Part shown: positions 1-9,941 of the stretch, piece after piece | Layout of the letters: each line of letters begins with the position of its first letter | Numbering within the stretch: the stretch's first letter is position 1 | Source of the DNA: Humulus lupulus | Taxonomy: Eukaryota > Streptophyta > Magnoliopsida > Rosales > Cannabaceae | NCBI RefSeq assembly: GCF_963169125.1 | Contig: NC_084795.1 | Span: forward strand, 142,141,766 to 142,205,765 | Length of the DNA: 64,000 nucleotides | Direction: 5' to 3' | Position numbers and translations under genes: made by a program | Notes under the pieces: model-generated | Databases searched by the model: none | The model's input: only the letters and a program-made list of their open reading frames with translations | What the model was told of the DNA's origin: nothing

Positions 1-63
1 TCTTGCATGCTCCTTAAAGGAACCCGTCTTCTTGGAGGCTGCAGTGGTGTTCTTAGGCGCCAT
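1..63 (-). CDS. gag N-terminus of gypsy element Z (partial)
   Basis: On the minus strand an ATG whose first base is at 63 opens a frame that runs off the left edge, giving about 21 residues. They start MAPKN and contain SKKTG, which resembles the MAK..KKTGQ start of the gag proteins of elements A and B. The ATG lies just downstream of the primer-binding site, the same layout as in A and B. It should be the start of Gag for a Ty3/gypsy element that continues outside the window. Too little is present to judge whether the gene is intact. Confidence 0.55.
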   Translation of the reverse strand, partial: MAPKNTTAASKKTGSFKEHAR

Positions 64-96
64 ATTGCTTCAGGGACTGCCTGTTCTTCTCTTCAG

Positions 97-115
97 GCTC
101 TCAATGAAAGCACCA
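97..115 (-). other. primer-binding site of gypsy element Z
   Basis: The minus strand reads TGGTGCTTTCATTGAGAGC three bases after the LTR end. The same 19-mer follows the 5' LTRs of elements A and B. It begins TGG, as expected for a site that pairs with a tRNA 3' CCA end. I did not assign the tRNA. Confidence 0.8.
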
Positions 116-118
116 AAA

Positions 119-1391
119 TGTTGACTGTGTTTTTAGCCAACGACGTGAGAACGTCAAAAACGACAAACCTTCAAGAGAATTTAAACGACACAGACAGTTT
201 AATCAAGAAAAGTAAATAAGACACAAGATTTTATAGTGGTTCAGCCCCGTTCAGTCGATAATAGCCTAATCCACTTAGAGATTTTATTACTTTATCTACA
301 CTCAAGATCAGATGAACCAGTGTCAACTGAGTTTCTTCAGTGTAAATTTACAAAAAAGGTTCTCTTTCAAGGAAAACGCACTTTCTCTCTCTAGAACTCA
401 GACCAAATCTCAATTTGCCAAAAGTCCTTTTCTGATCCCATTAACCCTCTATTTATAGGCTTGGGATCCTAAACTGATCTCCCCCTAGGATCGGGATATT
501 CTATTATTTATATTATATTTAAATTACACAAAATATTCAAAATACAATAGATTCCTCAATTTGAGTGAGGAATGAGAGATTCCCGCGATTCCCAGACCGA
601 TTCTTGCTGAAGCCGTTTCTGGGAATTTGACGTAGTCTGGTCCATTTGTTTGATGAATTTCTTCTTCTGATCGGACATATGCATGCTGGACACATGCATA
701 TGGACCATACCCCTTACTCTCCTCAGACCAAGATCCGACCACACCCTCCTTGGTTCTCCTCGGATCAAGGTCTGAGCCACACCTCCCTTGGCTCTCGTCG
801 GACTAAGGTCCGAGCCACATATTTTGGCCCTCCTCGGACTAAGGTCTGAGCCACACATCTTTTGGGTACTCCTTGGACCAAGGTCCGAGCCACACCTTGG
901 CTCTCCTCAGACCAAGGTCCGAGCCACACTTCATGGGGCTTTCCTCGGATCATGGTTCGACCGGACCTCTTGGTGTGCCTTCCTTGGACCAAGGTCCGAC
1001 CCCATCTCTTAGGGCCTTCCTCGGATCATGGTCCGACCGGACCTCTTGGTGACTTCTCCTCAGACTAGGGTCCGAACCAATCACTTGTGGCCTCTCCTTG
1101 GACTAAGGTCCGAGCCAATCACTTGTGGCCTCTCCTCGAACTAGGGTCCGAGCCCATCACCTGGGGCATTCCTCGGACTAGGGTCCGAGCCCATCACTTG
1201 GACTCCTTGGACCAAGGTCCGACCGGGCACACCCTAGCCCAAGTACTCTCCTCGGGTGCACTTGGCTTGGTAATGACATCTCTCAAGCAGTCCAAACTCT
1301 TCACTGATATATTGGGCTACTGCTAAGCCAGATCACCCAACTATTCCATGCCACTTGTCAATTTTATTGCCACATTATTTTTGGGATAACA
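119..1391 (-). repeat. 5' LTR of gypsy element Z (minus orientation)
   Basis: On the minus strand it starts TGTTATCCCAAAAA and ends GTCAACA next to the primer-binding site. The start matches the LTR of element A (TGTTATCCCAAAAAACTGG). It is about 1,273 bp, longer than the LTRs of A (591) and B (620), because it holds a GC-rich minisatellite at 721-1224. A TATA-like CCTATAAATAGAG lies on the minus strand near 448-460. The internal region of the element lies to the left and is cut by the window edge. The other LTR and the TSD cannot be seen. Confidence 0.85.
721..1224. repeat. palindromic minisatellite inside LTR Z (about 14 units)
   Basis: About 14 imperfect units spaced some 35-45 bp apart. 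Each has the core CCTCGGAC(C/T)AAGGTCCGAGCC. The core is an inverted repeat, with TCGGAC and GTCCGA as arms around a 4-nt loop. Linkers between units vary (CACAC, CAATCACTTGTGG and others). Several short open frames on both strands arise only from this repeat and are not genes. Confidence 0.9.
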
Positions 1392-2520
1392 GATTAAATA
1401 AGGTTACAACTCTATAACTGAAAATACAAATAAACAAAATAGAAGAAGAAGAAGAGAAGAAGAATGGAATAGTGAAAAATACAACTCTAAGCAAAAGATT
1501 ACAAATAAAGTAAAAGTGTTTGGAACAAAAGAAGAGATGATTACAACTCTAAACAAAATTACAAGTAAATAAAACAAGAGGAATGAGAAGAAAATCAATA
1601 GAGGAAATTGTAAGAACAAAACAAAGAAAACTCTCACTTACACAACCTAAGTGAAGAGTGTTGGGGATCACCAACTTGAACAAGTTATAAAATCTTTGTC
1701 CAAAAGCTTATTTCCCCCTAACTCAAGCACTAAGGGATCTCTCTCAGATATTAGAAATTCTTTCTGGAATTATCAAGCCTCAAGGTGTTTCTAGCCAAGT
1801 GCTCTAATGGATAGAAATGTTGGATCTTACAAGTGAGCTATAGGCTCCTATTAATAGAGTTTAGAGACACCCTTTGAATTTCAAATTCCACCAACCCACA
1901 TGCCTGTTACCAATGTTTAATTGGATTAATATTGAATTAAAAAGGAGATATGTGAGTTATTTGGGTTTTTTGAGCCGTTCAACAAAGATTGAAAAAACTG
2001 GAAAATTGGTCAGTTTTTGGCCTGTGGCCGCGACCAGAGACATTAGTGGACGCGGCCACAGGTCTCTATCCCACAGGTCACGGCCACCAACATTCAGTGG
2101 CCGCGACCACCAACCAATTTCAGAACTTAAAAATGTGCTGTTTTTCCAAACGGTTCCAAATTCTCCCAAATGATTTTGTAACTCCCAAACACATTATTAG
2201 GGTTAAAATCATATCTCTAACGGCCATATCACATATGGCTTTATGAAATTCATCTCAATATTGTGTAACAACGAATTTATAAAATAAATGGTAATATTTG
2301 GAAGTTACAAATTTGTAACACCAAATATGTTACATTATTTGGATATATCTCATATATCTAAATATTGTAACTCTCTATTATATGTTACAATATGTGACAC
2401 ACTTTGTCACATTTATTTAATCTAAAACATTATATTATACTATAATATAATATTACATTATATTATAAAATAATATAACATAGTATACATATGATTTAAT
2501 CTACACTCTTAAAATTATTT
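1392..2520 (-). repeat. LTR-like remnant with a promoter-like block (minus strand)
   Basis: No coding capacity. Read on the minus strand the segment resembles an old retrotransposon LTR: an AT-rich part, a GC-rich palindromic island (2021-2122), a TATA-like CTCTATTAATAGGAGCC near 1846-1862, then a U-rich transcribed-type stretch ending at the Z LTR. Neither terminus nor a TSD could be fixed. It could equally be some other repeat. Element Z appears to have inserted at its left end. Confidence 0.35.
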
Positions 2521-3256
2521 CGTTTATGTAAAAATTTCGGCAGCACCTCCCTATGGTTCTCATAAGTACGCAGACTAAAATTAAGTTTGTCCACTTACGA
2601 GAACAAATAAGGAGACACATACTGAAATATCTACTAACGAAAAAATAAAATGATTAATAGGTCAAATTATAGGTATCCAACAAATCCAAACTATCCATGC
2701 AGACACATACCGTCCTGAATAATTCGGAGAAGCATATTTAAGAGTCCTTACTAACTTAGTCTCTCCGAACGGGTCTAAGACATTTCATGATTAAAAATAA
2801 TTAAGAAAAAATTATCACTAGGTGATAATATATAAAACTTCTATCCTATCTTCGGTTATCAAATTTTATCACCAAAGAAAAGCAACAAAATATGAAATAT
2901 TTTTTAACACTAGCTGTTTTATGATGTCTTATAAAATCTTATGATACCATAAAAAAAATTAATTGATTAGTTTTTTTTTAATTATCAAACTTACTTTTTC
3001 ATCTTAATTAATTAATGATTTATTTTTAAATTATTCCTCTATTTTTTAAATTTATTTTAAAATTATTAAAATTTTTAAAATTAAATTAAATTTGTTTATT
3101 TATTTAGTCCCCTAACTCTACCCAAATTTCGGCAGCATAACACTTATATTCTAAGCTATCCCAAAAATTAAAATTCCGCAAATGACATCCAGAAAATTTC
3201 CAGAACATTGATAATATATTATACATTTTTCTACACATATATTTTGTCATAAATTT
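2521..3256. repeat. AT-rich repeat DNA with CGGCAGCA motif
   Basis: No gene. Two stretches, near 2533 and 3123, carry a similar AATTTCGGCAGCA motif. The second (about 3101-3240) resembles the flanks of element A at 4480-4531 plus 16108-16190, so it belongs to a repeat family of unknown class. The rest is poly-A/T-rich spacer. Confidence 0.5.
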
Positions 3257-4010
3257 TATTCCGAACTCCAAGCTACCCTATTTCGATATAGTGGATCCTT
3301 TGGAGAAAGTAAGCAGACATCTAATACTCCCCACTCTTTAAGATGTTTGAAGAAACATCTTCAAAAATGAGGAATGCTAGATGAATACATTGACTCAGAT
3401 TACTATCACTAAGGCATCCACTAGATGTATGTCTATGGTTTTAATTATTAATTAATTAATTAATTAATAATATAATTATTAAATTAATTGATTAATATTT
3501 AATTATCTTATTAAGTACTAAATTAATATTTTATTATTTAATTATCTTATTCCGAACTCCAACCTACCCTATTCCGACATAGTGGATCTCTTGGAGATAG
3601 TAAGCAAACATCTACTACTCCTCATTTTTTTTAAAATGTTTGAAGAAACATCTTGAAAAAATAAGGAATACTAGATGAATACATTGACTCGGATTACTAT
3701 TCCCAAGACATCCACTAGATGTATGTCTATGACTTTTTGTTATTATTATTTAGTTATCTTATTAATTACTAAATTAATATTTAATTATTTAATTATCTTA
3801 TTAATTATTACATTAATATTTTATTATTTAATTATCTTATTCCAAACTCCAACCTACCATATTCTGAACTAGTGGATCCCTTGGAGATACTAAGTATACA
3901 TCTAGTACTACCCACTTTAAAATATGTAATACTAGATGAATACATTGACTCAGATTACTATCCCCAAGACATCCACTAGAAGTATGTCTATAACTTTTTG
4001 TTATTAGAAA
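3257..4010. repeat. 290-bp tandem repeat, three copies
   Basis: Three head-to-tail copies start near 3257, 3547 and 3837, a period of about 290 bp. Each starts with TTCCGAACTCCAA.CTACC and continues through GTGGATCC.TTGGAGA, AGACATCTA and TAGATGAATACATTGACTC to CATCCACTAGATGTATGTCTAT. An AT-rich spacer of TTAATTA runs closes the first two. The third is truncated. Copies 1 and 2 hold a short hairpin, AGATGTTT-GAAG-AAACATCT, at 3341-3360 and about 3634-3653. Copy 3 has lost it. Confidence 0.85.
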
Positions 4011-4531
4011 TAATAACAATTATCACAATATGATAATAATCATCCTATCCTATATATGATTTTTTATAAGGTTTTATTTTATAATTTGTCAAGAGTTTTC
4101 ATAATTAGAAATTTTTTTAATTTTAAAAGTTTTTTTCTTTGAAATTAATGTTAAATTTGTGAATAGTCTTATTTTTAAAATTTAAATTATTAATGGTTTA
4201 TTTTTAAAAAAAAATTATGTATTAATTGTAAAGTTTATTATTACTTTGTTTTATAACTAATTATTTTGGATAATATTTTTTTTCTAATTAAATTATAATA
4301 TATGTTTATTTCATTTCTAAAGTTAATTATTAAACATATGAGTATCAAATTAAATTTTTTAAAAGTTAATTCAACTCTTAATATATTTTTTAATTAAATT
4401 ATTAATAATGATAAACTAAAAAATAAATAATCCACTATCATTAATTAATTTTATAATTATTTATCCTAACACTACTAAAATCATTCCTAACTCTGCTAAA
4501 ATTTTTGCAGCATAACAATTATATTTTAACC
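4011..4531. other. AT-rich spacer, no gene seen
   Basis: Very AT-rich sequence without coding potential. The last about 50 bases (CTAACTCTGC...GCAGCATAACAATTATATTTTAACC) are the left half of the repeat copy interrupted by element A and end in the target duplication TAACC. Confidence 0.6.
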
Positions 4532-5122
4532 TGTTATCCCAAAAAACTGGCATTAATGGCGTGGCAAGTGATCCCTGGACACGTGGCTGACATCTGGAAG
4601 AACTCTGCTAGTGTATCGACCAGAAGGCACATTATAGGCAGTAGGCGGCCCAGTCTTTCCTGCGACCAGTCTGGTCGATGGTTCCGCATGCAGCATGATG
4701 TTCCAATAAAGATCTTTGTATATCCCGAAATTAACTCCCACAATCTCCTAGTATCCGATTATTTAGGAGAGAATATCTGTAACAAATTCATGTAATCCCC
4801 CTTGAGCCTATAAATAGACAAATATTGCGCAAGGAAGGGACTTTTGGCTTTTGAATCATTTGAGACTAGAGTAATTCTACCGGAAATATTGTATTGTTCT
4901 TCAGAGGTTAGTGAAACTCATTGAACCCTAGTTCTTTGATCAGTCCTTTGATTCTCACATCAATAACAATCTAAGTGGACGTAGGTTATTACCAGATCCT
5001 GGGGCCGAACCACTATAAAATATCGTGTTCTTATCCTTTTCGCTATTACGTTCTTTTCAACGCATTCATTCACATCAAGCATATTTTGACTCCGTGTCAG
5101 TTGACCAAAATCAGGGTCAACA
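4532..5122 (+). repeat. 5' LTR of element A
   Basis: Begins TGTTATCCCAAAAAACTGG and ends CAGGGTCAACA, 591 bp. A TATA box (CCTATAAATAGAC) lies at 4808-4820, so transcription should begin shortly after. The block GGGGCCGAACCACTATAAAA near the 3' end recurs in the LTRs of B, J and Z. Confidence 0.95.
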
Positions 5123-5125
5123 TTC

Positions 5126-5144
5126 TGGTGCTTTCATTGAGAGC
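5126..5144 (+). other. primer-binding site of element A
   Basis: TGGTGCTTTCATTGAGAGC, three bases after the 5' LTR. Identical in sequence and spacing to the sites of B and Z. The first Gag ATG follows at 5171. Confidence 0.85.
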
Positions 5145-5170
5145 TTGATCTATGCCTGTTGAGAAAAACA

Positions 5171-6222
5171 ATGGCAAAAATTGCGAAGAAAACTGGACAG
5201 GCGGTCGCCGCTGCACCGTCAAACCCGCCTCCTCCTCCTCCTCCTGCAAGCGTAGCTGAGGATGAGCCACATTTGGACTTTGAGGAGGAAGAAATGGATG
5301 ACGCGACGCTGAAGAGTACTCTGGGGGCGTTGCATGAAGAGCTGGCCAATCTGAGAGCCAGCCAAGAAAGTGATGCCGAAATCATGGCGCGGCAGCAGCA
5401 GGAGATTGAATGGCAGCGTACGGAGTTAAGCGAAAGGTAGGCGGAGATGGAACGCCGCCAGAACGAAGCCATGGCGGCCCTCGAGGCAGCCTTGCAATTG
5501 ACTAGGAATCAGGCAGCACCTTCCTCGCAGCCTGATCAACCAGCAAATGGGCCTCCCCAAAGGGGTCCCAATCCAAGTCCGCCTATCCAACCCTCGAGCC
5601 CACAAATGCCCGAGCAGCCTCAGGTGCCCCATGACGATGTCCCATTGGACTCTGAGGAACAGCCTCCATCCCAAGCTGGTCGCGGCAATCCCCCGCATCA
5701 GAGGCAAAATAGGACCGGGCATCAGCCTCGTAGTCCTAGACGCCATAGGGGCGACGAGCCGAACCTACCAAACAGAGGTCAGAATCCTCCTGGTAACAGG
5801 AGGAACTCAGAGTTAGGCTCTGCGGTCTGGGGTCCCCCACGGCATGATAATGCACGCGGACACAACGACCAGCGTAGGCCACCCTCTAACGTTCGGGACG
5901 TTCTAGCCCGAGATGGAAATCGAGGGAACAGTTGATCCCACCATAGCCAATCAAGATTCAGAGATGGTCATGGGTATAATGAAGCCGACTCCGGCAGAGG
6001 AAATGACATTCGGAGGAATGAGGAAAGAGGTGGAAATAGGAATCAACCACCTCAGGATGACCAACCCGGCAGACGGGACGCTGGGGGGCAATCCAGACAG
6101 AATAACGTCTTCAACTGGCTCGGGGGTAGCGAGCAGCGGAGAAGAGATGAGGATTTGAGAGATGTACTCAACGATCGCCGCGAGCGGCATGGCGAGAACA
6201 TCCCCCAGCAACAGAGGCCACA
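5171..6222 (+). pseudogene. gag N-terminal region of element A (broken)
   Basis: ATG at 5171 is chosen because it matches the gag start in B (MAK..KKTGQ). The first ~90 residues hold a proline run, an acidic stretch and a coiled-coil-like Q/E/R-rich segment (ARQQQEIEWQRTELSER). A low-complexity Pro/Arg/Asn-rich segment follows. Two in-frame stops occur: TAG at 5438 where B has CAG, and TGA at 5933 where B has CGA. A net one-base loss near 6199-6206 moves the rest of gag to another frame. The region is the disordered N-terminal part of Gag. Confidence 0.8.
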
Positions 6223-8109
6223 ATGATTCCTGTCGCTGTACAGGCCCAGATAGATGCCCTCAACCAGGCGGTGCAACAGCTGGTCGGGGGAAGGACATCT
6301 TACATCGACCACGATAGGAGGAAAGGCACTCCTTTCGTCCAGAGAATAGCTATGGCAGAGACTCCTAGCAAGTTTAAAATGCCTACGCTACCAAATTTTG
6401 ATGGGTACGGTGACCCGGTATCTTACGTCAATAAGTTTGAGATACAGATGGACATTCAGAAAGTGTCCGAAGATGCTCGGTGCAAGATCTTCCCTGCGAC
6501 ACTTTCTGAGGCCGCGCAGGAGTGGTTTTTTAAGTTCCGTCCTGCAAGCATAGGTTCCTGGGAGATGTTCGTAAGGGTGTTTTACGGACAGTTCTATGCA
6601 GATCGTGTGCATTCGACCGAGGCAAACCAGCTAGTTGAAATTCGCCAACAGGATGGAGAATCTCTGAAAGACTACATCCAGCGCTTTATGCGAGCAGCAG
6701 CTGGAGCAAAAACGGTGGGGGACGAAGGCAAAATGATGGCCATAACAGTAGGGGCTAGGCGTCGTTCCCCCCTCTGGAAGAGCCTCCGTAAAGATGGGGT
6801 TAGAACTACCCAGGAATTCTTGGACCGGGCTGATCGTTACTTCAAGCTCGAAGATGCCACTGCCGACAATGGAAAGCCCTTAGGCAAGGATAAGAAAGCA
6901 GCCAAGCCCGCCAAAGCCGCCAGTGGGTCCAAACCTAACAGCAACGGCAAAGGCAACGGGAACGGTAACAGCAATGGCAAGAATGGTGGAAAACGGCCAC
7001 ACAATGAGCCTTCCACCTCTGACAACAAACGAGCCAAGGGTAATCGTTATGAACCTCGGTTCACTAACTACACTGCCCTAGTTGAGTCTCGGGGAGAGGT
7101 TTATCAGGCCACGAGTTCCAGTGTGCCTTATAAGAAGCCTGGCCCCATTCGAAAGGATATTTTGAAAAGAGACACTTCCAAGTTCTGTCGTTATCATAAC
7201 GACTACGAACATGACACCAATGAATGCAACCAGTTGAAAGACGAAATCGAGTTCCTTATTAGACAAGGACACTTGAGAAGATACATACGGGCCTCGGGAA
7301 ATTCCCAACGAGAAGCTCCGGGTAGCAACGAGCAAGCGCCCACGCGCCAACGCTCGCCACCTTTGCAGCCTGCCCCCGTGACTGACACACTCTTAACCAT
7401 TTGTGGAGGCTCGCACCTCGTGGGAAATAGCGGAAAGGCCAGGGAACGATATGCTCGGACTCTGCGCCATGACCAAGACATCGAGATGATGACTGTGGAA
7501 GACCGCGCGCCAAAAAAGGCTCGATCAGAGGAGGGCGAAATAACCTTCTCTGATAGCGATGCCCAACACGTCCGGTTCCCACATTCCGATCTGCTGGTCG
7601 TGGACATCCAAATGGCCAACATGATGGTAAAGAGAATGCTAGTCGATACAGGAAGTTCAGTGAATATCCTGTATAAATCTTCGCTGGAACGCATGAAATT
7701 GTCCGTTAAGGACCTGGAGCCCTGCAACCAAACAATATACGGCTTCTCTGGTGAAGGACTCGCCCCTGCCGGATCAATCAAACTACCAGTGATGACAGGT
7801 AGAACGCCAGCTACCAGGACATTACTTGCTACTTTTGTAGTAGTCGATTGTCCTTCGGCGTACAATGTCGTCATTGGGAGGCCTATACTGGTTGATCTAC
7901 GGGCCGTCATCTCTATGTGGCACTTAGCCATGAAGTTCCCAATGGACGCAGGGGTAGGACGCGTGTTGGGAAACCAGAGGGAAGCCAGGGAGTGCTATAA
8001 CACCTCGGTCATGAAGGCGAAAAAGGGAACACCAAAGAGCACTACTTCAGATAGGTTGCAGATGGCGGTTGATACACAAGCCCAATCCGGTGATGAAGTC
8101 ACCAGATAG
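6223..8109 (+). CDS. Gag (capsid, zinc knuckle) and protease of element A
   Basis: Open frame of 628 codons, but its first ATG is not the native start because the frame is cut off from the gag N-terminus by the shift near 6200. Residues ~40-200 match the plant retrotransposon gag domain (ATLSEAAQEWFFKF, SLKDYIQRFMRAA). A basic linker rich in Lys/Gly/Asn follows. A knuckle-like C-x2-H-x5-H-x4-C pattern lies in KFCRYHNDYEHDTNEC. The aspartic protease has VDTGSS, and GRPILVDLRA near its end. The frame closes with TAG at 8107-8109, and the pol frame continues in phase directly after it. Element B has the same TAG. Confidence 0.85.
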   Translation: MIPVAVQAQIDALNQAVQQLVGGRTSYIDHDRRKGTPFVQRIAMAETPSKFKMPTLPNFDGYGDPVSYVNKFEIQMDIQKVSEDARCKIFPATLSEAAQEWFFKFRPASIGSWEMFVRVFYGQFYADRVHSTEANQLVEIRQQDGESLKDYIQRFMRAAAGAKTVGDEGKMMAITVGARRRSPLWKSLRKDGVRTTQEFLDRADRYFKLEDATADNGKPLGKDKKAAKPAKAASGSKPNSNGKGNGNGNSNGKNGGKRPHNEPSTSDNKRAKGNRYEPRFTNYTALVESRGEVYQATSSSVPYKKPGPIRKDILKRDTSKFCRYHNDYEHDTNECNQLKDEIEFLIRQGHLRRYIRASGNSQREAPGSNEQAPTRQRSPPLQPAPVTDTLLTICGGSHLVGNSGKARERYARTLRHDQDIEMMTVEDRAPKKARSEEGEITFSDSDAQHVRFPHSDLLVVDIQMANMMVKRMLVDTGSSVNILYKSSLERMKLSVKDLEPCNQTIYGFSGEGLAPAGSIKLPVMTGRTPATRTLLATFVVVDCPSAYNVVIGRPILVDLRAVISMWHLAMKFPMDAGVGRVLGNQREARECYNTSVMKAKKGTPKSTTSDRLQMAVDTQAQSGDEVTR

Positions 8110-9159
8110 GGTGTTGCCCAAAGTCAGGATAGAGACTTAGATCCTCGCTTTGGGGATTTTGAAGAGAACGTTGGACCCGTCGAGGACCTGGAAGAGGTCC
8201 AACTCGACAAAAAAGACCTGACCAGAGTTGTGAAGGTCGGAAAAAACCTAGAGCCAACCACGAAGCACGTTCTGGTGGAATTTTTGCGGAAGAACCAGGA
8301 GGTTTTTGCCTGGTCGCACAAAGACATGGCTGGGATAGACCCTGCAGTTATCAGCCATGTCCTGAATATAGACAAGACTTTTCCACCCGTGCAACAAAAA
8401 AGAAGGTTGCTCAATAAGGATCGGTCGAGAGCCTTAAAAGAAGAAGTTGAAAGATTAAAGGAAAATGGGTTCATCAGGGTGGCATTTTATCCGTCGTGGG
8501 TCTCCAATCCAGTGCTGGTTCCCAAGCCTAACGGCAAATGGCGAACCTGCATGGATTTCACAGACCTCAATAAAGTCTGCCCAAAGGATTGCTTTCCACT
8601 CCCAAGAATCGACCAGCTGGTCCATGCTACTGCAGGACACGAGATCCTCTCGTTCATGGATGCATACTCGGGCTACAATCATATTAGCATGCATCCCCCT
8701 GACGAGAATCACACCAGCTTTCAGACCGATATGGGCTTATACTGTTACAAAGTAATGCCCTTTGGACTGAAAAACGCAGGTGCAACTTACCAGCGGCTAG
8801 TCAATCACATGTTTAAAGAGCTGATTGGAGTGAACATGGAGGTATATGTGGACGGCATGCTGGTAAAGTCTAAAAAGGCAGAAGGACATGTGAAGGATTT
8901 GCAAGAATGTTTTGATGTACTAAATAAGTACCAGATGAAATTAAATCCTCTCAAATGTTCCTTCGGAGTTGGATCAGGGAAGTTTTTGGGGTTCATTGTA
9001 AATTCAAGAGGAATCGAGGCCAACCCCGACAAGATAAAAGCCCTGATCAACATGAAGTCGCCAGAAAGAATCAAAGATGTACAGAGTTTAACAATCTACT
9101 TAGTGGCAATAAGAAGTTTGAATGGACAGGAGACTGCGAGCAAGCTTTCCAGGCCTTGA
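8110..9159 (+). pseudogene. reverse transcriptase of element A, truncated
   Basis: The frame is open from the base after the TAG at 8107. A linker precedes RT, which shows LVPKPNGKWRTCMDFTDLN, FPLPRIDQLV and MPFGLKNAGATYQRLV. The catalytic YVDD box reads YVDG, with GGC at 8854-8856 where B has GAC, so a metal-binding aspartate is lost. After QSLT (about 9092) some 64 bases found in B are missing. This removes the RT thumb/connection start and shifts the frame, and the last ~25 residues to 9159 are out of frame. The protein cannot be an active polymerase. Confidence 0.85.
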
Positions 9160-9941
9160 AAGCCCATATGGCGCAGCCTCCCATATTATCAAAGCCAATC
9201 GAAGGAGAGACTTTGTTTATTTACCTGGCGATTACTGAAGTTGCTGCTAGCGCGGTCCTAGTACGAGAGGAAGAAGACGTACAAAAAGCAGTCTACTATG
9301 TTAGCAAGAGGCTGATCGGGGCAGAACTGAGATATCCACCCATTGAAAGGTTAGCATATTGCTTAATCCTGGCCTCTAGGAAGCTGCGCCCTTACTTCCA
9401 AGCCCATCCTATCATAGTTTTAACTGATCAGCCCCTTCGGCAAGTCCTCCAAAAACTGGAGGCGGCTGGGCGATTATTAAAATGGGCAGTCGAACTAGGG
9501 CAGTTCGAGATCACATATTCGCTGCGAACAGCAGTAAAAGGACAAGTCTTGGCTGACCTTATTGCAGAGTTCACCAAACTCCCAGACCGCGAGCAGTACG
9601 AACAGCCTAGTGCACCTGAGCCTCAAGAGAAAGCTCCTTCGTGGAAGTTATTCACGGATGGGTCGTCCAACGAATCCCACGCAGGAGCGGGAGTGATATT
9701 GATAACACGGGAAGGGCATCGATTTCACTACGCTATTAGGTTCGACTTCACCGCGTCAAATAATGAAGTCGAATATGAAGCCCTCCTCGCTGGACTGAGG
9801 ATGGCCAAAGACATGAGCATAAAGACGCTTGATATTTACAGCGATTCACAGCTTGTGGTGAACCAAGTTTTAGGGGAATATCAAGCGAGAGGCTTAAAGA
9901 TGGTGGCCTACTTGAATAAAACAAAAGACCTGCTAGCCTAA
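9093..9941 (+). pseudogene. RNase H and archaeal-type RNase H of element A
   Basis: Downstream of the 64-bp deletion pol continues in another frame. First comes the retroviral-type RNase H (NKKFEWTGDCEQAFQALK, LFIYLAITEVAASAVLV, VYYVSKRL, YPPIERLAYCLILASRKLRPYF). A tether follows, then a second RNase H with [30 protein letters not shown] and YSDSQLVVNQV. The D, E and D carboxylates of an RNase H fold are visible. This archaeal-type second RNase H marks the plant Tat group. TAA at 9939 replaces the CAA of B and ends the frame. Confidence 0.85.

Noticed and set aside
7..219. 70-codon plus-strand frame at the left edge
   Set aside because: It crosses from the gag start of Z through the primer site into the LTR on the wrong strand.
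721..1224. CRISPR-like repeat/spacer pattern
   Set aside because: Units are imperfect, spacing varies, and the array is inside a plant LTR. No cas-like genes exist in this eukaryotic DNA.
646..1326. Short frames on both strands between 646 and 1326
   Set aside because: They are translations of the palindromic minisatellite in the Z LTR.
1874..2246. 99- and 85-codon frames around the GC island
   Set aside because: Overlapping frames on both strands over an inverted repeat, with no recognisable protein.
7203..7931. 242-codon minus-strand frame inside gag-protease of A
   Set aside because: Shadow of the protease coding strand; not supported by any motif, and in B only shorter antisense frames appear (for example 43764-43958 and 44423-45409).
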